This document shows, piece after piece, positions 5,236-5,582 of a stretch of 5,582 bases of DNA. Source of the DNA: JAJTFW01 sp046160245 (GTDB lineage: Bacteria > Bacteroidota > Bacteroidia > AKYH767-A > OLB10); the NCBI GenBank assembly GCA_046160245.1, contig JBJXGU010000335.1:1-5582 (forward strand), given 5' to 3'. The position numbers and the translations under genes were made by a program. The notes below the pieces were generated by a model, which saw nothing but the letters and a program-made list of their open reading frames with translations, did not search any database and was not told the origin of the DNA. The stretch's first letter is position 1; each line of letters starts with the position of its first letter.

Positions 5236-5582
5236 ATAATCTCCAAGTGTACTTGGATTTTGTTTTAAAGCATCTGCTAATTGATCATCGTTGGGTGCGA
5301 TTCCATGCCATTTATGTCCGGCCATCATAAAATCAACACCGTGACCCATGATCGTTTCCATTAAAATTAAAATCGGTTTTCCTAATCCAGTTTGAGTTTT
5401 TGCTTTTAACAAAGTAGCACGTACTTCTTCCAAATCATTTCCTTTCATGCTAAGTACTTGCCAGCCGAAAGCTTCCCACTTTGCCTTCAAGTCACCCATA
5501 GGAAGTACATCATTAGTAGCACCATCAATTTGTTGTCCGTTCATATCAATCGTAGCAATCAAATTGTCTACTTTTTTACCAG
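5233..5582 (-). CDS. Transketolase, N-terminal subunit (split type), 5' part beyond the window
   Basis: The C-terminal 115 residues of the thiamine-diphosphate-binding half of a two-subunit transketolase, partner of the C-subunit encoded further down the same strand. The frame is open to the right edge, reading 'GKKVDNLIATIDMNGQQIDG'. This is the tail of the TPP/Mg motif, in which the Asn of 'DMNGQQIDG' is the usual metal ligand; the preceding GDG part is outside. A TTG codon at 5562 is internal, not a start. Further family marks are 'LKAKWEAFGWQVLSMKGND', 'KPILILMETIMGHGVDFM' and 'HKWHGIAP', the last with a conserved active-site-type His. The C-terminus 'NPSTLGDY' is normal for these subunits. 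From the usual length of about 270-285 residues, some 60 percent is missing at the edge; this is window truncation, not gene decay. Confidence 0.93.
   Translation of the reverse strand, partial: GKKVDNLIATIDMNGQQIDGATNDVLPMGDLKAKWEAFGWQVLSMKGNDLEEVRATLLKAKTQTGLGKPILILMETIMGHGVDFMMAGHKWHGIAPNDDQLADALKQNPSTLGDY

Noticed and set aside
5233..5562. Short stand-alone transketolase fragment starting at the TTG at 5562
   Set aside because: The frame continues to the window edge with conserved family residues, so this is a gene cut by the window, not a fragment.

Overview
The window looks like chromosomal DNA of an AT-rich Bacteroidota bacterium. The evidence is indirect: weak or absent Shine-Dalgarno sequences before most genes; a transketolase split into two separately encoded subunits; an anti-sigma-like protein with a 'DGYFDNL..RI..RI' segment followed by one membrane helix; and an 'LTPEEAKVFWPVYDEY' periplasmic protein of the kind often found beside ECF sigma factors in that phylum. 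I cannot place it at genus level from sequence alone.

Left part (1-1004, plus strand): a small accessory block. A HigB/RelE-like toxin gene runs in from the left edge and overlaps the start of an XRE-type helix-turn-helix antitoxin gene by 23 bases, giving a toxin-first (HigBA-like) module. About 200 bases further on is a 68-codon gene resembling small antitoxin-like proteins, but no toxin partner follows it. The 197-base gap between them holds a short, more GC-rich patch with a small hairpin. By eye this block is more AT-rich than the metabolic genes to the right.

Middle part (1131-2679, minus strand): a three-gene unit reading right to left: an ECF sigma factor, a single-pass membrane protein that is probably its anti-sigma factor, and a small secreted Spy/CpxP-like protein. 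The last two genes overlap by one base (TAATG). This has the shape of an envelope-signalling cassette. The inducing signal and regulon cannot be read from the window. The unit faces the toxin-antitoxin block across a 126-base convergent gap.

Right part (2761-5582, minus strand): the C-terminal (pyrimidine-binding/catalytic Glu) subunit of a split transketolase and, at the right edge, the 3' end of the N-terminal (TPP/Mg-binding) subunit. Between these two halves of one enzyme, on the same strand, lies a 461-codon gene for an exported von Willebrand factor A protein with a complete metal-binding (MIDAS) site. It starts with TTG behind a good ribosome binding site. A 10-bp inverted repeat flanking an (AATA)n tract covers the stop codon of the N-subunit gene. 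Transcription order would be tktN - vWA - tktC, possibly continuing to the sigma factor unit.

No RNA genes, CRISPR arrays, insertion sequences or integrase genes were recognised. I found no clear case for an entirely new system. The most unusual feature is the vWA gene lodged between the transketolase halves.
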